From Bacteroidetes bacterium HGW-Bacteroidetes-2 (GTDB lineage: Bacteria > Bacteroidota > Bacteroidia > Flavobacteriales > Flavobacteriaceae): a stretch of DNA of 64,000 nucleotides. Every line of letters begins with the position of its first letter. Position 1 is the stretch's first letter. A program made the translations under genes and the position numbers. Positions 1 to 7,828 of this stretch are shown one piece after another. Location of the stretch: contig PHDJ01000008.1 of the NCBI GenBank assembly GCA_002842575.1, positions 1-64,000 on the forward strand. Direction: 5' to 3'. A model generated the notes under the pieces. That model was not told the DNA's origin. It ran no database searches and saw nothing but the letters and a program-made list of their open reading frames with translations.

Positions 1-236
1 TTCTTTTTCTTTATTTTGAAAAGCGAGTTCTTTATTTGCAAGGACTAGCTCTTCAGCTCTTTTTTCTTTTTCTTTATTTTGAAAAGCGAGTTCTTTATTG
101 GCAACAACAAGCTCTTCAGCTCTTTTTCCTTTTTCTTTATTTTGAAAAGCGAGTTCTTTATTGGCAACAACAAGCTCTTCAGCTCTTTTTTCTTTTTCGT
201 CGTTTTGAAAGGCAAGTTCTTTGTTTGCTTTTCTGA
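1..236. repeat. 63-bp tandem repeat, about 3.7 copies, in frame
   Basis: The unit recurs at exactly 63-bp spacing (TTATTTTGAA at 11, 74 and 137; the diverged TCGTTTTGAA at 200). Each unit encodes 21 residues of the coiled coil of the PAS protein. The copies nearest the window start are almost identical at the base level and the copy next to the PAS domain is the most diverged. The array may continue beyond position 1. Confidence 0.93.
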
Positions 237-618
237 GGTTAATGGACCATTTTTGATCTGTTACGTCTCGTGCGGTTGCAAATATCCCAATCACATTTCC
301 GGAATCATCTTTGTAAACAGAAGCATTGTAGGACAGGTCTGTTAAGTTCCCTTTTTTATGTTTTATGGTAAGGGGATAGTCTATAATATATCCTTTTTTA
401 AAAACCTCAAGGCATCCCTTTTGTGCTCTTTTTGAATCGGTAAAGTAAAAAGAGAAGTCGGTATTTATCAGTTTTTTTCTTGATAGACCTGTAACTTTTA
501 TGGAAGCCTCGTTAACATCGGTTATTTTTCCATCTGGACCTATGGCTAAAAATGGATCTAGGCTAGCTTCAATTAGGTTTCTAGCGTATTGCAGATTGTT
601 AATTTGTGGTGCTTTCAT
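1..618 (-). CDS. PAS-domain sensor protein with coiled-coil repeats (5' part only)
   Basis: The minus frame opens at ATG 616-618 and stays open to the window edge, giving the first 206 residues of a longer protein. Residues about 8-122 form a PAS domain (DPFLAIGPDG near 21-30, and a PAC-like end GIFATARDVTDQK at 111-123). Residues about 130-206 are a charged, predicted coiled coil built from near-identical 21-residue units containing ANKELAFQN and EKEKRAEEL. In Flavobacteria this PAS plus coiled-coil layout usually leads into a histidine kinase or another output domain, but that part lies outside the window, so the output is unknown. The gene starts 31 bp after the stop of an AraC-type regulator on the same strand, which suggests co-transcription. 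PAS call is secure; full function is inference. Confidence 0.8.
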   Translation of the reverse strand, partial: MKAPQINNLQYARNLIEASLDPFLAIGPDGKITDVNEASIKVTGLSRKKLINTDFSFYFTDSKRAQKGCLEVFKKGYIIDYPLTIKHKKGNLTDLSYNASVYKDDSGNVIGIFATARDVTDQKWSINLRKANKELAFQNDEKEKRAEELVVANKELAFQNKEKGKRAEELVVANKELAFQNKEKEKRAEELVLANKELAFQNKEKE

Positions 619-649
619 CGGTAATTCGCCTTATTAAAAAAGCTGTTTT

Positions 650-1252
650 TTAAGTATGCTTATCGGAACTAGCATCTGTTATAAATTGATTTCCAATTTC
701 TTCAATAGGGTTTCTTCTTCTATCTTTCAATTGCTTAAAATGGGAAGGTGTGAGCCCTGTTACTTTTTTAAATTGGTTGGATAAATGTGCTACACTGCTG
801 TAGTTTAATTTCCATGCAATTTCGGTGATATTTAATTCATCATAAATGATTAATTCTTTGATGCGTTCAATTTTATGGAAGATGATAAATTGTTTAATAT
901 TAATGCCTTGTACTTCTGAAAATAAATTAGACAAATAGGTATAGTCGTGTTGTAATTTTTCACTTAAATAAACAGAAAAATTTATTTGGATAGCCTCTTC
1001 TGAATGATGAATCATTTCTATAATAACATTTTTTATTTTTTCAATGAGCATTGCCCTTTTGTCATCCATTAATTCTAAACCGGATTTATAGAGTGCTAAT
1101 TTTATTTGTTCTCGCTGTTCTTCAGAAATAGTTTCCATGATTTCCACTTCTCCTAAATCTACCACAATAAAATGGAGCCCAAGCTTTTTTAATGCTTCTT
1201 TCACCACTGTTTTACAACGGTTGCTTACCATATATTTGACGTATAATTTCAA
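650..1252 (-). CDS. AraC-family helix-turn-helix regulator
   Basis: A regulator of about 200 residues with an AraC-type DNA-binding domain in its C-terminal half: the first HTH lies around YTYLSNLFSE and the second around ITEIAWKLNYSS followed by the family-typical HLSNQFKKVTGLTPSHFK. The N-terminal part (KYMVSNRCKTVVKEALKKLG and after) is a short conserved segment seen in flavobacterial relatives rather than a sugar-binding cupin. The open frame reaches a TTG at 1276. I chose the TTG at 1252 (protein starting KLYVKYMVS) because relatives begin about there; the first ATG is at 1231. It lies directly upstream of the PAS protein and probably forms a signalling pair with it. The target genes are not visible. 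Confidence 0.82.
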   Translation of the reverse strand: MKLYVKYMVSNRCKTVVKEALKKLGLHFIVVDLGEVEIMETISEEQREQIKLALYKSGLELMDDKRAMLIEKIKNVIIEMIHHSEEAIQINFSVYLSEKLQHDYTYLSNLFSEVQGINIKQFIIFHKIERIKELIIYDELNITEIAWKLNYSSVAHLSNQFKKVTGLTPSHFKQLKDRRRNPIEEIGNQFITDASSDKHT

Positions 1253-1343
1253 ATTATATTTTTTTACAAGGTACAACTAAACCCATTCTAGAATTACACT
1301 TAGTTGTTAAAATAAACTAAATATATTTTATTTAAATTATTGG

Positions 1344-2300
1344 TTATTTATTCAAAAACTGTAGGGTCTTTTCCTCACTATAAAACACATTTTTTTTAGC
1401 ATAAAAACCTACATGACCGCCGTATTTAGGGGTTTCTAAAAAAATATTTTCAGAATGCTCGGCTAGATTTACGGGATAACAATCTTTAGATAAAAAGCTG
1501 TCATTTTTAGCATTGAGCAGCAATACTGGTATTTTAATTTGATGTAAAAATTGTAAACTACTGTTTTTTTTGTAGTAATCATACGCGTCTTTAAACCCGT
1601 GAGCTTTAGAGGTATAGATATTGTCAAAATCGAGAAGTGATTTTATATGCTTAAGATCGTTTTTACTTAATTTATCAGGAAATTGATTTATTTTTTGACG
1701 GTATTTTTTCTTTAAATCGGTTAAAAAGGAGGTGCGATAGACCCAATTAGATGTTTTTTGTAAAGCTTCTAAAGAACCTTTTAAACTTAAAGGCGTAGAT
1801 ATTGCCACTGCTTTTTTAATTTCAGAGTGCACTTGCTCTCTTTCGCCTAAATATTTCAACAACAAATTTCCACCTAAACTAAAACCGTTTAAAGCTATTT
1901 CAGTATATATATTTTTTTGTAATATAAACTGAATAACCGATTCTAAGTCGTCTGTTGTGCCAGCATTATAGGAGCGGTAAAGTTTGTTGGGCTCACCACT
2001 ACACCCTCTGTAGTTTACTGCTATTGCATCCCAACCATTTTTATTAAGAAGGTTTGCTGCACCTAGAATGTAGGTGCGTTGTGCATTACCCTCTAAACCG
2101 TGAAGTAAAATAACGAGTTTTTCGGTTTTTATGTCAGAATAGGACCAGTCTAAATCTATAAAATCACCATCTAATAAATCAAGACGCTCTCTTTTTTGAA
2201 TTAATTGTGGTGCAATCCTCATTTTAGCCGAATAAATTGTGGAGAAATGTCCGTTTCTAAAAATGGAAGGAGGTTGATAAAAAGATTTTAAAAGCGGCAT
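1344..2300 (-). CDS. YheT-family alpha/beta hydrolase
   Basis: 318 residues, matching the usual length of the YheT/ABHD1-3 esterase family. The start (YQPPSIFRNGHFSTIYSA) is typical. The oxyanion region is LLHGLEG at 65-71, the nucleophile elbow GFSLGGN places Ser141, and the likely acid and base are Asp267 (LLNAKNDSF) and His296 (YGGHVGFY). No signal peptide is seen, so it should be cytosolic or membrane-associated. The natural substrate of this family in bacteria is not established. It is transcribed toward the AraC gene and away from the thioesterase gene at 2388. Confidence 0.88.
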   Translation of the reverse strand: MPLLKSFYQPPSIFRNGHFSTIYSAKMRIAPQLIQKRERLDLLDGDFIDLDWSYSDIKTEKLVILLHGLEGNAQRTYILGAANLLNKNGWDAIAVNYRGCSGEPNKLYRSYNAGTTDDLESVIQFILQKNIYTEIALNGFSLGGNLLLKYLGEREQVHSEIKKAVAISTPLSLKGSLEALQKTSNWVYRTSFLTDLKKKYRQKINQFPDKLSKNDLKHIKSLLDFDNIYTSKAHGFKDAYDYYKKNSSLQFLHQIKIPVLLLNAKNDSFLSKDCYPVNLAEHSENIFLETPKYGGHVGFYAKKNVFYSEEKTLQFLNK

Positions 2301-2365
2301 AGGTTACGGATAATTTAAGAACCACAAAACTACACTCTTATTAAGCACACACAGCAAAATCTTTG

Positions 2366-2373
2366 TAGATTTG
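2366..2373 (+). promoter_or_regulatory. Bacteroidota -7 promoter box (TAGATTTG)
   Basis: TAGATTTG fits the TAnnTTTG consensus and lies 14 bases before the ATG of the thioesterase gene, predicting a leader of only several bases. No TTG is found at the usual -33 distance, so this rests on the -7 box alone. Confidence 0.5.
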
Positions 2374-2387
2374 TAAAAAACAAGTAA

Positions 2388-2864
2388 ATGTACATTAAAG
2401 AATTTGAAATTAGATGGAGTGATATAGATGCTAATAGGCATTTAGCAAATAGCGCATATATTAACCTTATGAGCCATACCCGAATGGGTTTTTTTATTGA
2501 AAACGGCATTGATCAGCGCGATATGGCAAAATACAATATTAGTCCAGTGGTGTTTTATGAACATGTATATTATTTTAAAGAAGTTTTTGCCGGAAAACCA
2601 GTAAAGGTTTCACTACAATTAAAAGGAGTTTCTGAAGATGGCATGTATTTTGAGTTTTTACATAATTTTTATGATGCTAATGGAAAAAATTTTGCATCTT
2701 GTGAAATGATGGGCGCATGGATTGATTTAAAAGAAAGAAAATTAACAGGTCTGCCAAAAGAGTTATATGCCAACTTTTCTAAACTGGAGCATACCGAAGA
2801 TTTTCAAATACTTACAAAAGAGCATACCCGAAGGTTTGGAAAAAAACCTAAAGACTTAATGTAA
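2388..2864 (+). CDS. Acyl-CoA thioesterase-like HotDog protein
   Basis: 158 residues with a single HotDog fold of the 4HBT/FatA-like group: the N-terminal RWSDIDANRHLANSAYINL carries the Asp/His-containing signature where family members place the catalytic acid on the central helix. Likely role is hydrolysis of an acyl-CoA or acyl-ACP thioester in the cytosol; substrate cannot be read from sequence. The ATG at 2388 is preceded by a good -7 promoter box. recX follows 45 bp downstream on the same strand. Confidence 0.85.
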   Translation: MYIKEFEIRWSDIDANRHLANSAYINLMSHTRMGFFIENGIDQRDMAKYNISPVVFYEHVYYFKEVFAGKPVKVSLQLKGVSEDGMYFEFLHNFYDANGKNFASCEMMGAWIDLKERKLTGLPKELYANFSKLEHTEDFQILTKEHTRRFGKKPKDLM

Positions 2865-2909
2865 TATTTCTAGCATAATTTTTAGATAAACCAACAGACT
2901 TTTCAAACC

Positions 2910-3383
2910 ATGGAATCCAGAAAAGTGTATAACATTTTTGAAGCACAGTCTAAAATGGAAAACTACTGTGCTTATCAGGAGCGATGTCATCAGGAAGTGA
3001 CAAAAAAGCTAAGAGAAATGCAGCTAATACCTGAGGTTGTAGAAAAAATTATGCTGCATCTTTTTGAACACAATTTTTTAAATGAAACCCGTTTTGCTAA
3101 AGCTTTTGCAAGAGGAAAGTTCTCTATAAAAAAATGGGGAAAGAAGCGTATTGTTAATGAATTAAAACGAAGAAATATTTCTGACTACAATATCTATCAA
3201 GCACTTTTAGAAATTGAAGACCAAGGATATTATTCTGCGTTTGACGCTCTTGCAGAAAAACGCCTTGGTCAAATAAAAGAGACCGAAAAGTTTAAAAAAA
3301 GAAAAAAACTGGCAGATTATCTTTTATATAGAGGCTGGGAAAGCGAAATGGTTTATGAAAAGGTGTCACAGCTCATCCCTTAA
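2910..3383 (+). CDS. recX: Regulatory protein RecX
   Basis: 157 residues, the normal RecX length, built from three-helix repeats typical of the family (CAYQERCHQEVTKKL near the start, LNETRFAKAFARGKFSIKKW in the middle, and KKLADYLLYRGWESEMVYE at the end). RecX binds RecA filaments and limits recombinase activity. recA is not adjacent here, which is common in Bacteroidota. Its last 11 bp overlap tail-to-tail with the cupin gene on the other strand, leaving no room for a separate terminator. Confidence 0.92.
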   Translation: MESRKVYNIFEAQSKMENYCAYQERCHQEVTKKLREMQLIPEVVEKIMLHLFEHNFLNETRFAKAFARGKFSIKKWGKKRIVNELKRRNISDYNIYQALLEIEDQGYYSAFDALAEKRLGQIKETEKFKKRKKLADYLLYRGWESEMVYEKVSQLIP

Positions 3384-4239
3384 TAGACAATTGTTTATGT
3401 GTTTTTAGGATGGCTTTTTCATTTTTGTTATCAATCCAATTTTGCCCATATATTTTTCGCATTAAAGAATCATAATGTCGCATTACAAAAATATTATAAA
3501 TAGCTTTACTTAGGTTTTTTGGGTTTCTGGCTATAGCACGCAAACTCATGCTAAATCCTGGGGTAATGTAACGCATATAATGCCAATATCCTTCTGGAAT
3601 ATACAGCATATTTCCGTGCTCTAAATGTGTGCTAAAGCCTTGTGCCTTTTTAAGAGCTGGCCATTTTTCAAAATTTGGATTGGAAAAATCAATATCTTCT
3701 CTGGTGATTAAGGAGTATGGCACTTTATACAAAAAGGGTGTTTGATTTTGATCAAAAAGAATAACTTGCTTTTTTCCTTGAAAATGAAAGTGAAAAATAT
3801 TGGCTAAATCTATATCATAATGCATAAAGGTATAGGAATTTTCGCCACCAAAAAACAACATGGGCAAGTTTTTCATTAGGGAAATTCCAAAGTTAGGATA
3901 ATCAAAATCTTTTTGAAGTTCGGGTACTTCTTTCAAAATATTCCAAAGAAAAATACGATATCTGGTAGGTTCATTTTTAAGCAAATTGATGTAATCACGC
4001 ATTTTCATTTTAGCGTGTGACTCGTTAAAACCATCTTTATAATGTACCGGGCGGTCGTCATATAAAGGCACTATTTTGTCGCCCGCAACCATAGACATGT
4101 ATTCTAGAGTCCATTTTTTAATGGCTGGCCAGTGCTCTACAAACCGTTCTATAACAACGGGTTTTTGGGGGTTTAGATATTTTTTGACAAACTCTTCTTT
4201 TGTAATGGAAGATACTCTGTCTATTTCGGCTAGAAACAT
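3373..4239 (-). CDS. Cupin-8 / JmjC-like Fe(II) oxygenase family protein
   Basis: 288 residues of the cupin_8 (JmjC-like) family. The metal triad is visible: HxD at His140 and Asp142 (FMHYDIDLANIF) and the distal His220 (YIPEGYWHYM). KKQVILF after the HxD motif fits the usual 2-oxoglutarate-binding strand. Relatives hydroxylate proteins or tRNA, but the target cannot be predicted. No signal peptide. It lies 138 bp downstream of mnhG in the same direction, so read-through from the Mrp operon is possible but not shown. Confidence 0.83.
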   Translation of the reverse strand: MFLAEIDRVSSITKEEFVKKYLNPQKPVVIERFVEHWPAIKKWTLEYMSMVAGDKIVPLYDDRPVHYKDGFNESHAKMKMRDYINLLKNEPTRYRIFLWNILKEVPELQKDFDYPNFGISLMKNLPMLFFGGENSYTFMHYDIDLANIFHFHFQGKKQVILFDQNQTPFLYKVPYSLITREDIDFSNPNFEKWPALKKAQGFSTHLEHGNMLYIPEGYWHYMRYITPGFSMSLRAIARNPKNLSKAIYNIFVMRHYDSLMRKIYGQNWIDNKNEKAILKTHKQLSIKG

Positions 4240-4323
4240 AAATGAAATGGTTTTTAAAGTAAAGCGTATTTGGCATTAATGTAAAGTTAATGCAAAAAAA
4301 ATCATTGTAACTAAATAATATAG

Positions 4324-4353
4324 GATTGTATTAGATTGTATTAGAGTGTATTT
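4324..4353. repeat. 10-bp tandem repeat, three units
   Basis: GATTGTATTA occurs twice back to back (4324-4343), followed by the variant GAGTGTATTT (4344-4353). The unit is close to one helical turn. It sits between mnhG and the cupin gene. Confidence 0.75.
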
Positions 4354-4377
4354 TCAAAAAAAGAAAGTAGAAAAAAG

Positions 4378-4764
4378 TTATTCCTTCCTATCATCTTTAT
4401 TTTCATTTGTGTCTTCACTCGATAATTTGTGGGTCGTTTTTTTGTATTTTCCTTCTAAATCATCCATAACCGATTTTTTCCATAATTTAACACCTGTAAA
4501 ATAAGATGCTCTCCCTATTAAATGTGCACTTACAGGAGCGGTTAAGAATATAAATAAAATAATAGCAAGCACTCTAGATGTAATGGAAAGTTCATTAAAA
4601 TAGATAGCCGCAGCAATTAGAATTAATCCAATGCCTAAAGTTGCGGCTTTAGTGGTTACTGAAATACGCAAATAGGTGTCGGGCATTCTCACCAAGCCAA
4701 CGGCTGCCAGTAAGACAAAAATAGTTCCTAGGGTTGCAAATATGCCAATTAAAATAGTACTCAT
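4378..4764 (-). CDS. mnhG: Mrp/Mnh cation:proton antiporter subunit G
   Basis: 128 residues, with about three membrane segments (ILIGIFATLGTIFVLLAAVG; AATLGIGLILIAAAIYF; VLAIILFIFLTAPVSAHLIG) and the family hallmark LVRMPDTYLRI at residues about 24-34. MnhG is a small subunit of the hetero-oligomeric Mrp antiporter, which exchanges cytoplasmic Na+ or other cations for protons. The charged C-terminal tail of about 35 residues is cytoplasmic or disordered. The start overlaps the stop of mnhF by 4 bp. It is the last gene of the operon. Confidence 0.94.
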   Translation of the reverse strand: MSTILIGIFATLGTIFVLLAAVGLVRMPDTYLRISVTTKAATLGIGLILIAAAIYFNELSITSRVLAIILFIFLTAPVSAHLIGRASYFTGVKLWKKSVMDDLEGKYKKTTHKLSSEDTNENKDDRKE

Positions 4765-5033
4765 TTTTTATTTCTTTTTTCTAAATAGTACGAGAAAGCA
4801 ACAGTTCCTAAAAAGGCAATTAATGCTAAAATCATAGCAATATCTAAAAAGGTTGGTTGGTTATAAACGATGCTATAAATAGCAATAATTCCAATACAAG
4901 TTGTTATTAAAAGGTCTAAAGCAATTACTTTATCGACAATATTGGGGCCTATCAAAAATCGTATGAACAGCAACAAAACAGATACTGCTAAAATTGGTAA
5001 TAAAATTAAATATAAATAGCTGTGTAAGGTCAT
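4761..5033 (-). CDS. mnhF: Mrp/Mnh cation:proton antiporter subunit F
   Basis: 90 residues with three membrane helices and the conserved FLIGPNIVDKVIALDLL segment (about 26-42) of MnhF/MrpF. It is a small integral-membrane subunit needed for the full complex. Both ends overlap neighbours by 4 bp (mnhE upstream, mnhG downstream), consistent with translational coupling. Confidence 0.95.
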   Translation of the reverse strand: MTLHSYLYLILLPILAVSVLLLFIRFLIGPNIVDKVIALDLLITTCIGIIAIYSIVYNQPTFLDIAMILALIAFLGTVAFSYYLEKRNKK

Positions 5034-5506
5034 CGCAATATTTCTAGTAATCGTTTTTCAAATCCATTTTTAATACCTTCTATAAATTTTTCTTTATCTG
5101 AAATATACATAGAGTGTACGTAAAGCACTTTTTTATCGTCTGAAACATCTAAGCTTAGAGTGCCTGGTGTTAAGGAAATTAAATTAGCTAAAAGGGTTAT
5201 TTCCATATTAGTTTCTGCATCTAATGGCACACGAACTATTCCGGGGGTCATATAAAACTTAGGAGTAACAACATCATAGGCTACTTGTAAATTTGCCTTA
5301 ATTAGTTCGTATAAAAAGAAGAAAATAAAGGCAATTAGTTTAGGCATAATTTTAAAATATTTTGCATCTCCGCTTCCTACTGTAATTACCCATAAAATTA
5401 AAAAGCTAACTACAAAGCCAAATAAGAAGTTTAGAAACACAAAGCTACCTGTAAGGGCTACCCAAATAAAGGTTAATAGAATATTGCTTAAAAATCTGCT
5501 TTTCAT
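5030..5506 (-). CDS. mnhE: Mrp/Mnh cation:proton antiporter subunit E
   Basis: 158 residues. Two to three hydrophobic segments at the N-terminus are followed by the family-typical FLYELIKANLQVAYDVV and a soluble C-terminal domain with LLANLISLTPGTLSLDV (near 106-122), the MnhE signature. The gene lies 14 bp after mnhD and overlaps mnhF by 4 bp. Confidence 0.95.
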   Translation of the reverse strand: MKSRFLSNILLTFIWVALTGSFVFLNFLFGFVVSFLILWVITVGSGDAKYFKIMPKLIAFIFFFLYELIKANLQVAYDVVTPKFYMTPGIVRVPLDAETNMEITLLANLISLTPGTLSLDVSDDKKVLYVHSMYISDKEKFIEGIKNGFEKRLLEILR

Positions 5507-5520
5507 TTTCTTTTAATTTA

Positions 5521-7035
5521 TTATAATTGGTTTCCCAAAACCGCCTGAATATAGTGTTGATTATTTAATAATTCCTTTGCAACTCTTAATGCTAATTGTT
5601 GAATGTTTTCAGCACAAAAACCAATGTATAAAGACACCAAAGCCAAAAACACTATGGGGCCAACGATTTGTATCTTCTTCTCTAACTTTAATTTTTCAAA
5701 ATAACGAAAGTTATGCAATTTTGGAAGTATTTTGCCTTCTTTCCAAAAAACTTCTGACCAAATTTTTGCTATTAAATAGAAGGTAATAAATGTAGCAAAC
5801 AAAACGGCGGCTATTAGCCAATAATTATCGACTTTAAAACTTTCTGTAATCAACGCTAATTTTGGCCAAAACCCGGATAGAGGGGGTATGCCTACCAATG
5901 AAAAAAATGGTATAACCATAAGCAACGAAAGCAAAGGATATTTAGCGTATAAACCTCCTAAATCGCGTATACTAAAGGTGCCTTTAATACGATAAATTAA
6001 GCCACTAATCATAAAGAGATTTGTTTTTACAATGATATCGTGTATTAGATAAAAAATTGCTCCAGCAATAGCAAGTTCAGAAGCCAAACCCAATCCTAAA
6101 ATCACATATCCAATATGGCAAATGATGAGGTAGGAAAATATTTTCACAATATTATTTTGAACCAATGCTCCTATAGCACCGCTTATTAATGTTAATCCGG
6201 CAATAGTAAGAATCACATTTTCTAAAAAAACATCGCCTACAAAAATTAGGGTAAACACACGTATTAAAGCATAAACGCCAACTTTAGTCAACAAGCCGCC
6301 AAAAATAGCTGATACTGCAGGTGGCGGTGTATGATAAGAGGCGGGTAACCAAAAGTATAAAGGAAATAAAGCCGATTTAATACCAAAACCTATTAAAAAT
6401 AAAATAGCAGTAACCTCTACCAACCCTCGATTTTCAATTGCGGCAACTTTTATAGATAAATCGGCCATATTTAAAGAACCTGTTAAACCATATAAAACAG
6501 CAACTGCGGTTAAAAAAATCATAGAAGCAAAAATGTTCAGTGTAAAATATTTTAAAGCTCCTTCTAATTGTGCTTTTTCGCCACCTAGGGTTATTAAAAC
6601 AAACGAACTTATTATGATAACCTCAAACCATACATAGAGGTTAAAAATATCACCAGTTAAAAAAGCACCATTTAATCCTAACAATAAAAAGTGAAAAATG
6701 GGTAAATATCCAAACTTTAATCGTGCAGGTAAAATGGTTCCTACTGAAAAAACAGATACTGCTAGACCACTAATTGCCGTTAGCAAAACAAGTGTTGCAG
6801 CAAAAGTGTCAGACACAAAACTTATTCCAAAAGGAGCTTCCCAGTTTCCCGCTTGTATGGTTAATGTGCCTTGATTCCAGGTATTAATAAATAGCCAAAT
6901 GGCAATGCCTAAACTTAAAAAACTTCCCACAACACTAATAACTTTTTGTAAGTGAACTCTTCTCCAGCAAAAAAGCAATACTACAGCTAAAAACACTTGT
7001 ATTAAAATGGGATATAAAACGAGGTGTTGTATCAT
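5521..7035 (-). CDS. mnhD: Mrp/Mnh cation:proton antiporter subunit D
   Basis: 504 residues, a NuoM/NuoN-like proton-translocating subunit with about 14 predicted membrane helices. The Proton_antipo_M core covers roughly 120-410, with [18 protein letters not shown] carrying the conserved glutamate on helix 5 and [20 protein letters not shown] carrying the conserved lysine region. Together with MnhA it forms the ion-conducting part of the antiporter. It overlaps mnhC by 4 bp. Confidence 0.95.
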   Translation of the reverse strand: MIQHLVLYPILIQVFLAVVLLFCWRRVHLQKVISVVGSFLSLGIAIWLFINTWNQGTLTIQAGNWEAPFGISFVSDTFAATLVLLTAISGLAVSVFSVGTILPARLKFGYLPIFHFLLLGLNGAFLTGDIFNLYVWFEVIIISSFVLITLGGEKAQLEGALKYFTLNIFASMIFLTAVAVLYGLTGSLNMADLSIKVAAIENRGLVEVTAILFLIGFGIKSALFPLYFWLPASYHTPPPAVSAIFGGLLTKVGVYALIRVFTLIFVGDVFLENVILTIAGLTLISGAIGALVQNNIVKIFSYLIICHIGYVILGLGLASELAIAGAIFYLIHDIIVKTNLFMISGLIYRIKGTFSIRDLGGLYAKYPLLSLLMVIPFFSLVGIPPLSGFWPKLALITESFKVDNYWLIAAVLFATFITFYLIAKIWSEVFWKEGKILPKLHNFRYFEKLKLEKKIQIVGPIVFLALVSLYIGFCAENIQQLALRVAKELLNNQHYIQAVLGNQL

Positions 7036-7385
7036 GAAAATTGGTCTGTTGAGTTCATTTGATCTAAATCGTCTGTTTTTACAACAGTATAGGCTCTTTT
7101 TACTAGTACTATTGCAAAAGATTGTAAACCAAAACTAATTACAATTGCTGTTAAAATTAATGCTTGTGGAATTGGGTCTGCATAAGCTCCTAAAAAAACG
7201 GGGGACTCTCCTGATATGATTGGAGGAAGTCCTTTGGTTATTCTTCCTAAAAGAAAAATCAAAAGGTTGGCGCCATTTCCTAAAAGTATAAGGCCAATTA
7301 TAAGTTTAACTAGGCTTCTGCGCAGCATCATATATAATCCTGCTGCATAAAAAATTCCTATTAATATAGCTAAAATAAACTCCAT
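7032..7385 (-). CDS. mnhC: Mrp/Mnh cation:proton antiporter subunit C
   Basis: 117 residues, homologous to NuoK, with three membrane helices. The first ends in [20 protein letters not shown], the family hallmark, and the third includes [17 protein letters not shown]. It overlaps mnhD by 4 bp and lies 3 bp after mnhB. Confidence 0.95.
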   Translation of the reverse strand: MEFILAILIGIFYAAGLYMMLRRSLVKLIIGLILLGNGANLLIFLLGRITKGLPPIISGESPVFLGAYADPIPQALILTAIVISFGLQSFAIVLVKRAYTVVKTDDLDQMNSTDQFS

Positions 7386-7388
7386 AGG

Positions 7389-7802
7389 TTATGCCGATTC
7401 GGTTATAGTAAAAATAATAGTTAATGAAACCCCTACAACTACAAGATACACACCAATATCAAAAAATAAAGCCGATCCCACCATACCAACTACAGATAAG
7501 GGTTCAGGAAACCAGATTCCTGTCATAAATGGCAAATCTGAAAAAATAATTGGGGAAAAACCACTAAAAAGTGCCAATGCAAGACCCACAGGCATTAAAA
7601 ACCCAGGGTGAATACGTAAAAGTTGTTTTGTATTTTCTAAACCATTTGCAAAAGCATGTAAAACAAAGGCAATAGCCGCAATTAGGCCACCCACAAATCC
7701 TCCTCCAGGTAAATAATGCCCCCGAAGTAAAATGAAAAATGAAAACAGCAACAGCAATGGGAGTAAATAATTTGAAGCTGTTTTTAAAATAACTGTTTTC
7801 AT
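7389..7802 (-). CDS. mnhB: Mrp/Mnh cation:proton antiporter subunit B
   Basis: 137 residues with four membrane helices and the MnhB hallmark LRGHYLPGGGFVGGLIAA at about 26-43. MnhB is needed for assembly and activity of the Mrp complex. It lies 26 bp after mnhA and 3 bp before mnhC. Confidence 0.95.
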   Translation of the reverse strand: MKTVILKTASNYLLPLLLLFSFFILLRGHYLPGGGFVGGLIAAIAFVLHAFANGLENTKQLLRIHPGFLMPVGLALALFSGFSPIIFSDLPFMTGIWFPEPLSVVGMVGSALFFDIGVYLVVVGVSLTIIFTITESA

Positions 7803-7828
7803 ATATAAATTCTTGTATTAACCAACCT

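Noticed and set aside
1-236. 63-bp tandem units as a CRISPR array
   Set aside because: Units are contiguous with no spacers and encode an in-frame coiled coil.
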